10,580 nt of DNA from Desulfobacterales bacterium (GCA_007135795.1 SLIE01000122.1:1-10580); one strand, 5' to 3'; shown: positions 1 to 8,024, counted from the first letter of the stretch. Numbers and translations are program-made. Notes: generated by a model not told the origin, from the sequence alone.

Positions 1-373
1 CATTTTGAAAAAAGCCCATGAGGGAGCCGTGTGCGTCGATCATTGATTTTATCCCGCAAAGCAATGCGGAGAGGTGTTCTCCCGTTGCAAACCGGTGAAC
101 AAACCCGTTCAGGTCATTTCTGAAATCACGGTTTTCGGATTGACAGATGTAAGCATGCGGGCTGTCCCCCATCAGGCCCAATACAATCTCGACGCTTTTC
201 ATTATTTGCCGGACATTGCCGTAAGCAAGGGAGGCTGCGATGAACCCGGCAATTTCCCGATCCGCCGTGTTCGGATACCGGTATAAAACCGTCAGGGGAT
301 CGGGGTCTACATAACAACGCTTGTTTTTTTCAAGATACAACGATTCGAGTTGTCGGGAATACTTCAGGATCAT
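1..373 (-). CDS. TIGR02757 / DUF2400 family protein (5' part, runs off left edge)
   Basis: Reading the minus strand from the ATG at 373 gives an uninterrupted frame of 124 codons that is still open at base 1, so only the N-terminal part is present. The protein resembles the TIGR02757 (DUF2400) family by memory of its conserved pattern: a [24 protein letters not shown] N-terminus, then [12 protein letters not shown], and later [19 protein letters not shown] and a GSLMGFF segment. The family's biochemical function is not established. The start codon overlaps the stop of copA as ATGA (4 bp), which points to translational coupling. The ribosome site is weak (GGA about 11 bases upstream, then A-rich). 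No membrane segment or signal peptide is visible. The family assignment is fairly secure; the function is unknown. Confidence 0.85.
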   Translation of the reverse strand, partial: MILKYSRQLESLYLEKNKRCYVDPDPLTVLYRYPNTADREIAGFIAASLAYGNVRQIMKSVEIVLGLMGDSPHAYICQSENRDFRNDLNGFVHRFATGEHLSALLCGIKSMIDAHGSLMGFFQN

Positions 374-2820
374 TTTATTTTTTTCCGGTATAACAGGAGG
401 CTGTTCAATACGACAGAAATACTGCTGAAAGACATGGCCGCGGCCGCAAGCATCGGGTTCAGTTCCCTGAGCATCCCGGGAACCCCTGCAAAGGGGTACA
501 GAACCCCCGCGGCAATCGGGATCAGCATCACGTTGTAGCAAAAGGCCCAGAAAAGATTCTGGCGTACCGTGCGCATGGTTTTTTTACTGATCTCCAGGGC
601 TCTGACCACGGATGACAGACTGGCGCCGGCCAATACGACATCACCGGTTTCGATGGCTACGTCCGTACCGCTCCCCACGGCAAAACCGACGTTTGCCATG
701 GCAAGTGCGGGCGCATCATTGATGCCGTCCCCCACCATGCCGATATTTCGGTTTTCGGATTGGAGCTCTTTTATTTTTTCCGCTTTCCCGCCAGGGCGAA
801 CTTCCGCATACACATCGTCGATGCCCAGTTGCGATGCGATTGCCTCGGCGGTCTTTTTATTATCGCCGGTCAGCATGATCACTTTTATTCCGTATCCATG
901 CAGGGCGGAGACCGTACTTATGGCTTCCGGCCGGATTGTGTCGGCAACGGCGATCAATCCCATGGGTTCATCATCATATGCCACCATCACCACTGTTTTA
1001 CCCTTTTCCTGCAGGTCGGCAATGGCGGCCTCATATTTCGTCATGTCGATTTTCTGTTCGGCAAACCATGATATCTGCCCTACTTTTATGGTCTTGCCAT
1101 CGATTTCCGCCGTCACCCCTTCCCCGCCGGTGGCTTTGAAACCGGACGTATTGAGGGTTGCGATATTATCCCGGGATGATTGTCTCAAAATCGCCTTGCC
1201 AATGGGATGTTCGGAACCGGCTTCAACGGATGCGGCCAGTTGAAGCAACTTTTGAGAATCTGAACATGATTTTTCAAAACATATCATATCCGTGACTTCG
1301 GGTTTCCCCGCCGTGAGGGTCCCGGTTTTATCAAACACGATTGCATTGAGCTTTTCAGCGGATTCAAGGGCTTCGCCATTTTTAAATAAAATACCCTGTT
1401 CAGCGGCTTTTCCCGTTCCCGCCATCACGGCCGTCGGGGTGGCAAGCCCGAGCGCACAGGGGCATGCGATCACCAGGATCGCAACCACCCGGATCATCCC
1501 CGGCACGTACCCGGGGGTAAGGATGATCCAGATAAAAAAAGTGATAATGGCAAACAGAATTACAGCCGGCACAAAAACCGCCGCCACGCGGTCGGCCAAT
1601 GCCTGAATCGGCGGCAGGCTCCCCTGGGCCTCCCTTACCATCCTGATAATCTGGGCAAGCGCGGTATCCTTCCCCACCCGCGTCGCTTCGAAAACAAGCG
1701 TTCCGTCAACATTGATCGTACCCCCAATAACCACATCACCGGTTTTGCGGATAACCGGGAGCGGTTCGCCGGTCAGCATCGATTCGTCAACCGCGGATTG
1801 CCCGTCAATGACTTTTCCGTCAACCGGAACCCGTTGCCCCGGACGCATCCGAATATGCCACCCTTTTTGAACCTCTGAGACCGACATTTCGGTTTCCACG
1901 CCGTCCCTGACCACCGTGGCCGTATCCGGTCTCAATCCCATCAGTTTTCGCACGGCCCCGCCGGTTTTGCGCTTTGTGCGGGTTTCCAGCATTTTGCCAA
2001 GCTTGATCAGGGTGATGATCATGGCCGAGGTCTCGAAATAAACATGATCGCCCACACCGGGGAACAACAGGATGGCAACGGAGTAGAAATAGGCGACCGA
2101 TGACCCCATTGCCACCAGAACATCCATGTTGGCGGTTTTATTTAAAAGACATCGGTAACTCCCTGTGTAGTAATCCCATCCCGTGTAAAACTGAACCGGG
2201 GTGGCAAGGAGAAACAGGATCCAGTTTATGGCTGCCACGTGTGCCCATGGACCAAAAAAATGCATATCCCGGCCCATGCTCAGCACAAACAGGGGAAGTG
2301 TAAAGATTACTCCAACCACGAATTTTTTCGTCTGTGCCCGTACTTCGGCGCTTCGGGCTGCCATTTCGTGATCTTCGGGATCATGTTGGGATTCATCAGG
2401 AATAATCGCGGTGTACCCGGCTTTTTTAATAACGGCTGCAATTTCTTCTAGATCGGTAACCAGGGGAACATAATCAACCGTGACGCTCTCACTTGCAAAA
2501 TTGACAGACGCATCGAGCACCCCTTCGGCTTTGCGGGAAAGCGCTTTTTGGATATTGGCCGCGCAGTTGGCGCACGTCATGCCGGTAACGGGGAGTTCCA
2601 CGCGCCGGGATGCGACGTCGTACCCCGCATGCCGAATCCGCGCGACAATGTCGTTAAAACTCGTTTTTGACGGATCATATTTTACATGAACCTGTTCCGC
2701 ACCGAAATTGACATGGGCCGATCCCACGCCTTCTATCTTGCCAAGACTGCGCTCGATTGCCTGGGCACAATTGGTGCAAGACATTCCCAGTACGGGAAGC
2801 GTCTTTTCTCTGCTTTCCAT
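370..2820 (-). CDS. copA: Cu(I)-translocating P1B-type ATPase CopA, two HMA domains
   Basis: This is an inner-membrane copper(I) exporter driven by ATP. It has 816 residues, normal for CopA with two metal-binding domains. HMA domain 1 has GMSCTNC (C15, C18) and HMA domain 2 has GMTCANC (C83, C86). Hydrophobic segments from about 167 lead to the actuator motif TGEP (350-353), the ion-channel motif CPC (453-455) in a transmembrane helix, the phosphorylation motif DKTGT (D497), the nucleotide-binding SEHP (536-539), TGDN (651-654) and GDGIND (697-702). The last helices carry YN (762-763), NP (788-789) and MSFSS (796-800), the group 1 signature for Cu(I)/Ag(I). The ATG is preceded by GGAG seven bases upstream. 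It lies 61 bases after copZ with no terminator between, and its TGA overlaps the next start. All catalytic residues are intact. Cu(I) rather than Zn(II)/Cd(II) is inferred from the helix motifs. Confidence 0.97.
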   Translation of the reverse strand: MESREKTLPVLGMSCTNCAQAIERSLGKIEGVGSAHVNFGAEQVHVKYDPSKTSFNDIVARIRHAGYDVASRRVELPVTGMTCANCAANIQKALSRKAEGVLDASVNFASESVTVDYVPLVTDLEEIAAVIKKAGYTAIIPDESQHDPEDHEMAARSAEVRAQTKKFVVGVIFTLPLFVLSMGRDMHFFGPWAHVAAINWILFLLATPVQFYTGWDYYTGSYRCLLNKTANMDVLVAMGSSVAYFYSVAILLFPGVGDHVYFETSAMIITLIKLGKMLETRTKRKTGGAVRKLMGLRPDTATVVRDGVETEMSVSEVQKGWHIRMRPGQRVPVDGKVIDGQSAVDESMLTGEPLPVIRKTGDVVIGGTINVDGTLVFEATRVGKDTALAQIIRMVREAQGSLPPIQALADRVAAVFVPAVILFAIITFFIWIILTPGYVPGMIRVVAILVIACPCALGLATPTAVMAGTGKAAEQGILFKNGEALESAEKLNAIVFDKTGTLTAGKPEVTDMICFEKSCSDSQKLLQLAASVEAGSEHPIGKAILRQSSRDNIATLNTSGFKATGGEGVTAEIDGKTIKVGQISWFAEQKIDMTKYEAAIADLQEKGKTVVMVAYDDEPMGLIAVADTIRPEAISTVSALHGYGIKVIMLTGDNKKTAEAIASQLGIDDVYAEVRPGGKAEKIKELQSENRNIGMVGDGINDAPALAMANVGFAVGSGTDVAIETGDVVLAGASLSSVVRALEISKKTMRTVRQNLFWAFCYNVMLIPIAAGVLYPFAGVPGMLRELNPMLAAAAMSFSSISVVLNSLLLYRKKIK

Positions 2821-2881
2821 TTTCCTTCTCCATCAGTTCAACGTGGGATGCAGTAATTGGTTTCGGGGAGAACGGACTTTT

Positions 2882-3091
2882 TTATGATTGCGTAGCGGGA
2901 TAATCAATTTCTTTCAGGGCCTGATGGATTTTGTCCATGGTGGCCGGGCTGTCATATTCGACGGTTACCTGGCGGTTTTGGGGATCACCTTCGACTGAAT
3001 GCACCCCTTCCATATCAAGGAGTTCATTTTTTATCGCATTCACACAATGGCCACAGGATATTTTCGGTACTGATAATGTTCTTTTTTCCAT
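2882..3091 (-). CDS. copZ: CopZ-like copper chaperone (single HMA domain)
   Basis: A 69-residue cytosolic protein made of one heavy-metal-associated ferredoxin-like fold. The metal site is ISCGHC, with C13 and C16 followed by VNAI, as in bacterial Cu(I) chaperones. The rest follows the usual beta-alpha-beta-beta-alpha-beta order (VHSVEGD, VTVEYD, HQALKEIDYP). It would pass Cu(I) to the HMA domains of the ATPase encoded 61 bases downstream on the same strand, and the pair is very likely one transcript. The start is well supported: GAGGTG lies just upstream of the ATG at 3091. A His between the two cysteines (CGHC) is common in this family. No copper regulator gene (CueR, CsoR or CopY type) is in the window, so its control cannot be read from the neighbours. 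Confidence 0.93.
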   Translation of the reverse strand: MEKRTLSVPKISCGHCVNAIKNELLDMEGVHSVEGDPQNRQVTVEYDSPATMDKIHQALKEIDYPATQS

Positions 3092-3322
3092 ATTTCCACC
3101 TCGATTATAATGTAGGCCGGTTTAGATAATACCTGCAATAACGTCCAGCAAGGCTTGTTCACATGCCGCGGGCAAAGATGATATTTCCGGAAAGCGAATA
3201 GGGATGAGTGCGGCACGGCAATGCTCAGCGTCAGCGGCTTGCCATTGAAGTATTATTTGCGCTGCGTGGATATCCACGCTCAATATGCATGAGATATGGA
3301 CCTGTAATGCACGAACAGCACT
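3092..3322. other. 231-bp leader region upstream of copZ-copA
   Basis: No gene is supported here. On the minus strand it is the gap between the SDR gene stop and the copZ start. It holds a perfect 16-bp palindrome at 3264-3279 and no clear terminator for the SDR gene. A perfect TATAAT (minus strand, 3109-3104) ends only 12 bases before the copZ ATG, so a transcript from it would start on the ribosome site; it is not credible as the promoter of this operon. No convincing CueR-type or CsoR-type operator was recognised. Confidence 0.5.
3264..3279. promoter_or_regulatory. Perfect 16-bp palindrome GCGTGGATATCCACGC, candidate operator
   Basis: The sequence equals its own reverse complement over all 16 bases with no spacer. 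It sits about 170 bases upstream of the copZ start and about 40 bases after the SDR stop. The lack of a loop and of a T-run argues against a terminator and fits a binding site for a dimeric protein. Which protein binds, if any, cannot be read from the sequence. Confidence 0.35.
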
Positions 3323-4222
3323 TTATACCAAAAGGTCGGATAACGCCTGCTCCAACTCGGGATAAGAAAATGCAAAACCATGCGCCAGAAGTTTTTCAGG
3401 CATTGCCCGCTGACTGGCAAGCATCATTTCACCGAGTTCTCCCATGGCAAGCCCAAGGGCAATTTTGGGAACCCTGAATACCGCGGGCCGACCAAGAACC
3501 CTGCCAAGCGTTTTGGCAAACACTTCATTGCGTACCGGATTGGGAGCGCAACAATTGACGGGCCCTGATACTTCCCCATTAGAGAGAACAAAATCATGGG
3601 CCGCGATCAAATCATTGATATGAATCCAGGGCATGAACTGCTTGCCGGTACCCAGCGGTCCGCCAACAAATGCCTTAAAAGCGGGAAGCATCATTTTCAA
3701 TGCGCCGCCGGTTTTGCCCATTATAAGGCCAAATCGCATGTTGGCAACGCGAACACCCTTTTCCGCAGCCTTGTTTGCCTCTTTTTCCCATTCAATACAC
3801 ACCCGGGCCAGAAAATCATCCCCGCTGTCTTCATTTTCATCAAGCAGGTCTTCTCCCCGGTCTCCGTAAAACCCCACAGCCGATGTGCTTAACAGCACGG
3901 ATTTGTTTTCTCCGGAAAGCGCGTTCACCACGTTTTTAGTGGTTTGTACGCGGCTTTCAAGAATTTCCTGCTTTGTTTTTTCGCTCCATCGTCCGAAGAT
4001 ATTTTTTCCGGCAAGGTTGATCACCACATCCGAGGTGCCGACAGCCTCCTGCCACTCCCCTTCCCGGGTGGTATCCGCCTGAATATGCGTAAACTGGCAG
4101 GGATCGGTGGTTACAAATGGTCTGTTCCTGTCCACGCCGACAACGTCATGACCCTCTTCTGCAAAATAATCAACCATCCGGGTACCGACAAAGCCACCCG
4201 CTCCGGTAATAAGTATTTTCAA
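3323..4222 (-). CDS. TIGR01777 family SDR protein (YfcH-like, NAD(P)-binding epimerase fold)
   Basis: A 299-residue protein of the atypical/extended short-chain dehydrogenase superfamily, best matched to TIGR01777 (E. coli YfcH). The N-terminal Rossmann motif is TGAGGFVG (6-13). Family-typical segments follow: NLAGKNIFGRWSEKTKQEI from residue 69, STSAVGFYGDRGED around 112-125, DDFLARVCIEWEKEA around 135-149, and FMPWIHINDL around 197-206. The last 45 residues match the small DUF1731 C-terminal domain (MPEKLLAHGF). The substrate is unknown; a cofactor-dependent oxidoreductase or epimerase role is inferred from the fold. The start is TTG at 4222, chosen because GGAGG lies five bases upstream and the Rossmann strand MKILITG begins there. 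It follows the stress-protein gene by 66 bases on the same strand, so co-transcription is possible. Confidence 0.92.
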   Translation of the reverse strand: MKILITGAGGFVGTRMVDYFAEEGHDVVGVDRNRPFVTTDPCQFTHIQADTTREGEWQEAVGTSDVVINLAGKNIFGRWSEKTKQEILESRVQTTKNVVNALSGENKSVLLSTSAVGFYGDRGEDLLDENEDSGDDFLARVCIEWEKEANKAAEKGVRVANMRFGLIMGKTGGALKMMLPAFKAFVGGPLGTGKQFMPWIHINDLIAAHDFVLSNGEVSGPVNCCAPNPVRNEVFAKTLGRVLGRPAVFRVPKIALGLAMGELGEMMLASQRAMPEKLLAHGFAFSYPELEQALSDLLV

Positions 4223-4288
4223 ACCCGCCTCCCGTAGTCCGCTTGCTGTGGATAGATACCGCTTGTCGCATCGAATCAGTGCTGGCTG

Positions 4289-4762
4289 TTATGTAACGAC
4301 AAGAACCGATGCCTTCTTTACACCATTAATAACTTTCTGTGACACACTCCCAAAGAAAAACTCCGAAGCCCCGGATGCCCCTTTTTTCCCCAGAACAACA
4401 ATATCATATCCGGAATCTGCTTTTTTAATGATGTCTCTTGCAACCCCTTTTTCCATGGATTTCATTTCAACATGGAGGTTGTTTTTTTCAAACCCGGCCA
4501 ATAACAAACAGGTTTGCAAGTCTTCCGCGGTTTTTTCCAGCAATGCTTTTTTTTGATCCTCGAGCCTGCAAAAAGAAGCACGTTCCTTTTGAAACGACGG
4601 CGTAAGACTTGGACTATCGTATTCGCATACTCTTTTATAGTCCGGCAAAACATTAAACAAAGTGATTTCGGAACTCTTTTCGAACAGTTCCGAGGCGAAT
4701 GTAACTGCCCGCATTGCATTTTCTGAGTCATCAAAGGAAATCAGAACTTTTTTTTTCATCAT
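4289..4762 (-). CDS. Universal stress protein (UspA family, ATP-binding type)
   Basis: A 157-residue single-domain universal stress protein, a usual length. The N-terminus KVLISFDDSENAMRAV has the first strand and the Asp that contacts the adenine side of the nucleotide. Near the C-terminus the ATP-binding pattern G-x2-G-x9-G-S is complete (G125, G128, G138, S139), followed by VINGVKKASVLVV, the final strand. It is therefore expected to bind ATP, unlike the UspA-type members that lack this loop. Two adjacent ATG codons (4762 and 4759) follow AGGAG; spacing is four bases to the first and seven to the second, so either may be used. A short inverted repeat (CCTGA/TCAGG) covers part of the ribosome site. 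The gene lies between the Tpx homologue and the SDR gene on the same strand. Its exact role is unknown. Confidence 0.93.
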   Translation of the reverse strand: MMKKKVLISFDDSENAMRAVTFASELFEKSSEITLFNVLPDYKRVCEYDSPSLTPSFQKERASFCRLEDQKKALLEKTAEDLQTCLLLAGFEKNNLHVEMKSMEKGVARDIIKKADSGYDIVVLGKKGASGASEFFFGSVSQKVINGVKKASVLVVT

Positions 4763-4937
4763 TTTTCTCCTGAATTCTAATATCAGGGGTTAAAAGAATT
4801 TGACCATCTCCGTGCCTGCGCGCAAATCCCTCAGAATTTCGCTCTCATTAATTAAAACGGCATTTCTGGATATTGCGCAAGCCTGAACATTGAGGTTTTT
4901 ATAACGCCGCCTGATCTCGTTTTTTTTTACAGGCGCA

Positions 4938-5585
4938 TCAGATTTTGCCGGCACGCGATTCATCACAATCATCATCATCTTCAAGCCTTGCGTGTTCTCC
5001 CGTGGGTTTTTTCACACAATAATTTTCATCCATGGCCTCGCTTTTACTCTGTTCGCTCAGCCCTGCGGTTGATTCAACGGTCGCGTCGGCAATGGTTTGT
5101 GACGCGGATTCATAATCCGGTTCGTCCATGGTATCCGGAACAGTCTGAGTATAAACCACCCGCAGGTTTTCATCAAGTACAAGTACGGCCCTTGCAAACA
5201 GTCCCGCCCAGGAGCCTTCTTCAATCCGCAATCCATAATCATTTCCGAAATCATTGTTTCTCAGTTCGCACAATGAAATGACATTGTCTATCCCCTCGGC
5301 TGTGTTAAAGCGTTCATGCGCGAACGGAAGGTCCTTCGAGATGCAAAGCACTTTTGTATTGTCCAGCCGATCTGCCATTTCATTGAACCGGCGGACAGTT
5401 TCGGCACACACGGGCTGATCCACGCTTTGAAAAATGTTCATGATCACCATGCTGCCTTTAAACTCTGACAGGCGCACATCGCGAAGTTCGGTTCCGACAA
5501 GCAGAAAATCCGGTGCCACGGATCCCACATCCGGCAGATTACCACTGATACGAACCTTTTTCCCACTCACTGCTATCTCTGACAT
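4938..5585 (-). CDS. tpx: Divergent thiol peroxidase (Tpx) homologue with C-terminal Cys-containing tail
   Basis: The first 165 residues align without gaps through the active site to Tpx, a peroxiredoxin that reduces peroxides in the cytosol. From the ATG at 5585 the peroxidatic Cys is C60 in FQSVDQPVC, and the conserved Arg is R132 in FARAV. Three key features are altered. The PxxxTxxC motif reads QxxxQxxC (Q53, Q57). The resolving position (E. coli C95, RFCGAEG) is N94 in RFNTAEG. A new Cys, C106, lies 12 residues on. After EPDYE the protein continues about 47 residues beyond the usual Tpx end, in an acidic tail with C190 and C207 (LEDDDDCDE). The ATG is chosen because AGGAG is seven bases upstream; a GTG at 5588 is only four away. 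A promoter-like pair lies upstream. Tpx ancestry is firm; normal peroxidase activity is doubtful. Confidence 0.9.
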   Translation of the reverse strand: MSEIAVSGKKVRISGNLPDVGSVAPDFLLVGTELRDVRLSEFKGSMVIMNIFQSVDQPVCAETVRRFNEMADRLDNTKVLCISKDLPFAHERFNTAEGIDNVISLCELRNNDFGNDYGLRIEEGSWAGLFARAVLVLDENLRVVYTQTVPDTMDEPDYESASQTIADATVESTAGLSEQSKSEAMDENYCVKKPTGEHARLEDDDDCDESRAGKI

Positions 5586-5635
5586 CACACATCTCCTAAT
5601 TTAAAATGGATATCAAAAACCGCTGCTACACTGAA

Positions 5636-5663
5636 AATGTATGACATAAATCCGGTTCGTCAA
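5636..5663 (-). promoter_or_regulatory. Candidate sigma70-type promoter for the tpx homologue
   Basis: On the minus strand, TTGACG (5663-5658, 5 of 6 to consensus) is followed after 16 bases by TACATT (5641-5636, 4 of 6). A start near 5629 would leave a leader of about 44 bases before the ATG at 5585. Placement and spacing are good, but no experimental support is visible. Confidence 0.45.
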
Positions 5664-5694
5664 TGATATGATTAGCTTTTAAAAATATTTAGAC

Positions 5695-5719
5695 CAAAAA
5701 CAAAGCCCCTCCGGAGACT
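5695..5719 (-). terminator. Weak candidate intrinsic terminator after the CoA-disulfide reductase gene
   Basis: On the minus strand AGTCTC-CGGA-GGGGCT can fold into a six-pair stem (two G-U pairs) with a four-base loop, followed by TTGTTTTT. It lies about 30 bases after the stop at 5750. The short stem and G-U pairs make it a weak call. Confidence 0.3.
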
Positions 5720-5749
5720 AACGGGATTCAGACTTTTACGGTTAAGTGT

Positions 5750-7441
5750 TTATTTCTCATGGGATTCAGTTGATTTTTCTTCCGGCGGCGCCATGTTTGC
5801 CATGACATACGTTTCGTACCCCCCGCTCAGGTTCTTCGATTTAAATCCTTTTTGAATCAGGGCACGGTGTGCGAGATACGCTCTGTAGCCGACAGCGCAA
5901 TACGTGATGTAATTTTTTTGATTGTCCAGCTCGCCCATCCGGTCCCGGAAATCATCGATGGGTATGTGGATGGCATCCTTGATCTGCCCTGAGCGCTTGA
6001 GCTCGCCTTTTGTCCGAAGATCGAGCAAGAGGTATTCTTGCGGATCAAGTGCGTCGAGCTCATCGATATATACGTTTTCAATATCCCCCTTGATAATATT
6101 GGATGCCACGTATCCCGCGATATTGACAGGATCCTTGGCCGAGCCGTAAGGCGGCGCATATGCCAGTTCAAGATTTTGCAGATCAAAGACCGTCATTTTT
6201 GCATAAATGGCCGTGGCAATAATGTCGACACGCTTATCGACCCCGTCCTTTCCAACCACCTGCGCACCCAGGATTGTGCCGTTACCTGGGGAAAACAGAA
6301 GCTTTATGGATAGGGTCTCCGCGCCGGGGTAATACCCCGCATGGGAGCCTGAGTGGGTATAACTGGTCAGGTAGGGGACGCCCCATTTCAGGGCCGTTTT
6401 TTCGTTAAGACCGGTTTGCGCCACGGCCAAGTCGAAAATCTTTACAATGGCGGTCCCCAGGGTTCCGCAAAAGACCGACGACCGGTTCATGACATTATCC
6501 GCGGCGATCCTTCCCTGCTTGTTTGCCGGACCGGCCAGAGGCGTCATGGTTTTTCTGCCCGTGATATAATCCCGGACCTCCACGGCATCACCGACGGCAT
6601 ATATGTGGGGATCGCTGGTGCGCATGGTGGCATCCACTTCAATAGCACCGGTTTCACCAAGGGCAAGACCCGCATCCATGGCAAGCCGGGTTTCAGGTCG
6701 TATCCCAACAGACAAGACCACCATATCACAAACGACCCGTTTTCCCTGCTCTGTGTGAACGATTATCGAGCCGTCTTTTTTTTCAAAATCCCGTATACCG
6801 TCCCCGAGTATGAGTTCCACATTTTTTTCTCTTAAATGCGCATGGGCAAAATTGGCCATCTCTTTATCAAGCGGCGCCATCACCTGGTCGAGCTTTTCGA
6901 TGATTGTTGTCTTAATCCCTTTGAAGACAAGGTTTTCAGCCATTTCAAGGCCGATAAACCCACCACCGACAACAACCGCCGTCAGGGGTGACATTTCGTC
7001 GATGCAAGCATTGATACGGTCCATGTCCGGCAGATTTCTGAGAGTGTAAATGTTCTGCACATCGATCCCCTTGAATGGGGGCCGCACCGGTTCCGCACCG
7101 GGCGAGAGTATCAGCTTGTCATAAGACTCGCTGTATTCTTCGCCTGTTGCCAGGTTTCTTACCCGAACCGTGTTGCCGCTCCTGTCAATGGCAAGGACGT
7201 CCGTATTGATACGAACATCGACATGGTGCCGTTTCGAAAACATTTCGGCGGTGGACAGTATCAGATTATCTCTCTTCTTGATAACGCCACCGATATGATA
7301 CGGAAGACCGCAATTGGCAAAAGAGATATATGGCCCTCTTTCAAACATGACGATCTCCGCATTTTCATTAAGCCTCCTGGCACGTGCGGCAGCTGTCGCC
7401 CCCCCGGCAACACCCCCGATAATCACAAGTTTGTTTGTCAT
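5750..7441 (-). CDS. CoA-disulfide reductase / persulfide reductase with C-terminal rhodanese domain
   Basis: A 563-residue FAD- and NAD(P)H-dependent flavoprotein of the CoADR-rhodanese family, which reduces CoA disulfide and, in some members, CoA persulfide or polysulfide. The FAD motif GGVAGGATAAAR is at 9-20. The single redox Cys is C44 in SFANCGLPYHIGG. The NAD(P)H motif VVVGGGFIGLE is at 157-167, the second FAD motif YAVGDA at 281-286, and the dimer-domain motif YAPPYGSAKDPVN at 428-440. The rhodanese domain spans about 466-550, with active-site loop CAVGYR (C515-R520). Both active-site cysteines are intact, so cysteine or CoA persulfide generated at one site could be handled by the other; this is inferred from characterised relatives. 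GAGGAGG just upstream of the ATG is a near-perfect ribosome site. The next gene downstream is the Tpx homologue, 160 bases away with its own likely promoter. Confidence 0.95.
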   Translation of the reverse strand: MTNKLVIIGGVAGGATAAARARRLNENAEIVMFERGPYISFANCGLPYHIGGVIKKRDNLILSTAEMFSKRHHVDVRINTDVLAIDRSGNTVRVRNLATGEEYSESYDKLILSPGAEPVRPPFKGIDVQNIYTLRNLPDMDRINACIDEMSPLTAVVVGGGFIGLEMAENLVFKGIKTTIIEKLDQVMAPLDKEMANFAHAHLREKNVELILGDGIRDFEKKDGSIIVHTEQGKRVVCDMVVLSVGIRPETRLAMDAGLALGETGAIEVDATMRTSDPHIYAVGDAVEVRDYITGRKTMTPLAGPANKQGRIAADNVMNRSSVFCGTLGTAIVKIFDLAVAQTGLNEKTALKWGVPYLTSYTHSGSHAGYYPGAETLSIKLLFSPGNGTILGAQVVGKDGVDKRVDIIATAIYAKMTVFDLQNLELAYAPPYGSAKDPVNIAGYVASNIIKGDIENVYIDELDALDPQEYLLLDLRTKGELKRSGQIKDAIHIPIDDFRDRMGELDNQKNYITYCAVGYRAYLAHRALIQKGFKSKNLSGGYETYVMANMAPPEEKSTESHEK

Positions 7442-7611
7442 TGCACCTCCTCGAATTTGTTATTAAGACATCCTCCCCGACGGTATCGGCGAAAATAGCG
7501 AAAGCCATTTGGCAAGTGATATTAATAATATGTAGTATATAAATATTGATGTGTCCAAGACGAAAATAAACGAACTGATTATTTCAGTTGAGTTCTGCTT
7601 GAAAGAAAACT

Positions 7612-7918
7612 GATGTGCCCGTAAAAAGTCACAAAATCTGTAAAGATGGCCAAGTTAAAAGCTCCACATACAAAGTGTAGTGACTTTTCATTCGCGACGG
7701 TATATATAGAGTGCCCAAATAAAAACCAGGATTTTTCGTCAAGGTCAAGGACGGCGAAAATCTTAACCGCAGGAATACTGACCGTATTTTGAAAATTAAA
7801 ATTTGAGCCGGGCGCAGAGATTGGCGAGAAAGACGGATTTCGTTCAGGCACTATATAGTATTCCGAGCAAGTGTGAAATCGATACAACGAGGTAGATGGG
7901 ACTTTTTACGACGCCATC
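7612..7918. repeat. Putative MITE-like element, about 307 bp, imperfect terminal inverted repeats
   Basis: The ends are imperfect inverted repeats of about 22 bp (7612-7633 and 7897-7918) matching at 17 positions. They share GATG at the outer edge and an 11-bp identical core CGTAAAAAGTC. Inside are further inverted segments: TATATAGAGTGCC (7703-7715) against GGCACTATATA (7847-7857), the palindrome ACTATATAGT (7850-7859), and a hairpin at 7730-7762 (GATTTT/AAAATC with CGTC/GACG). Composition is more AT-rich than the flanking genes. No transposase gene and no clear target duplication were found. A non-autonomous mobile or structured interspersed repeat is the best guess; copy number elsewhere in the genome is unknown. 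Confidence 0.5.
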
Positions 7919-7934
7919 AAGGGTTGCGCAATTG

Positions 7935-7981
7935 AAAAAAAATGATCCCGGGAAACAGAAGCGATTCTGCCTCCCGGGATC
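7935..7981 (-). terminator. Strong intrinsic terminator of yedF
   Basis: Read on the minus strand, GATCCCGGGA (7981-7972) pairs perfectly with TCCCGGGATC (7953-7944). Past a two-base internal loop on each side, CAGAA pairs with TTCTG around a four-base loop. The stem is followed by ATTTTTTTT (7943-7935). It lies about 45 bases after the yedF stop, the right distance and orientation to end that transcript. Confidence 0.93.
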
Positions 7982-8024
7982 GCCAGGGGAATTGATATTG
8001 CAGCAGACGGTGCGGATTGCCAGA

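Larger units (their letters stand above)
7442..8024. other. 583-bp AT-rich intergenic region with structured element
   Basis: No credible gene is present. From right to left it contains the yedF terminator (7935-7981), a 307-bp inverted-repeat-bounded element (7612-7918), and the AT-rich upstream region of the CoA-disulfide reductase gene (7442-7611). The last part includes the near-palindrome ATATTAATAATAT at 7519-7531. No clear -35/-10 pair with acceptable spacing was found for the reductase gene. A 102-codon frame inside the element begins with TTG, has no ribosome site and resembles no family I know. Confidence 0.7.

Noticed and set aside
569..1243. A 224-codon plus-strand frame opposite copA
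   Set aside because: It is antisense to well-conserved CopA catalytic domains, with no ribosome site or recognisable protein; it is a composition shadow.
3104..3109. Perfect TATAAT on the minus strand just before copZ
   Set aside because: It ends 12 bases before the ATG, so a transcript would begin on the ribosome site, and there is no -35 at a valid distance.
4900..4940. Possible selenocysteine readthrough of the tpx homologue TGA, giving a Sec-Cys-Ala-Cys extension
   Set aside because: The extension would be only about 12 residues and the downstream hairpin (CGCCTG/CAGGCG) has a 16-base A-rich loop without a clear SECIS-type apex. A selenium-related gene nearby is not enough evidence.
4790..4984. 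A 64-codon minus-strand frame overlapping the 3' end of the tpx homologue
   Set aside because: Its Met-rich start is the GAT-repeat of the acidic tail read in another frame, it has no good ribosome site, and it shows no recognisable domain. It could still be a small gene, but nothing supports it.
7579..7887. A 102-codon minus-strand frame in the intergenic element
   Set aside because: It begins with TTG, has no ribosome site, lies within the inverted-repeat element whose hairpins explain the sequence, and resembles no protein family I know.
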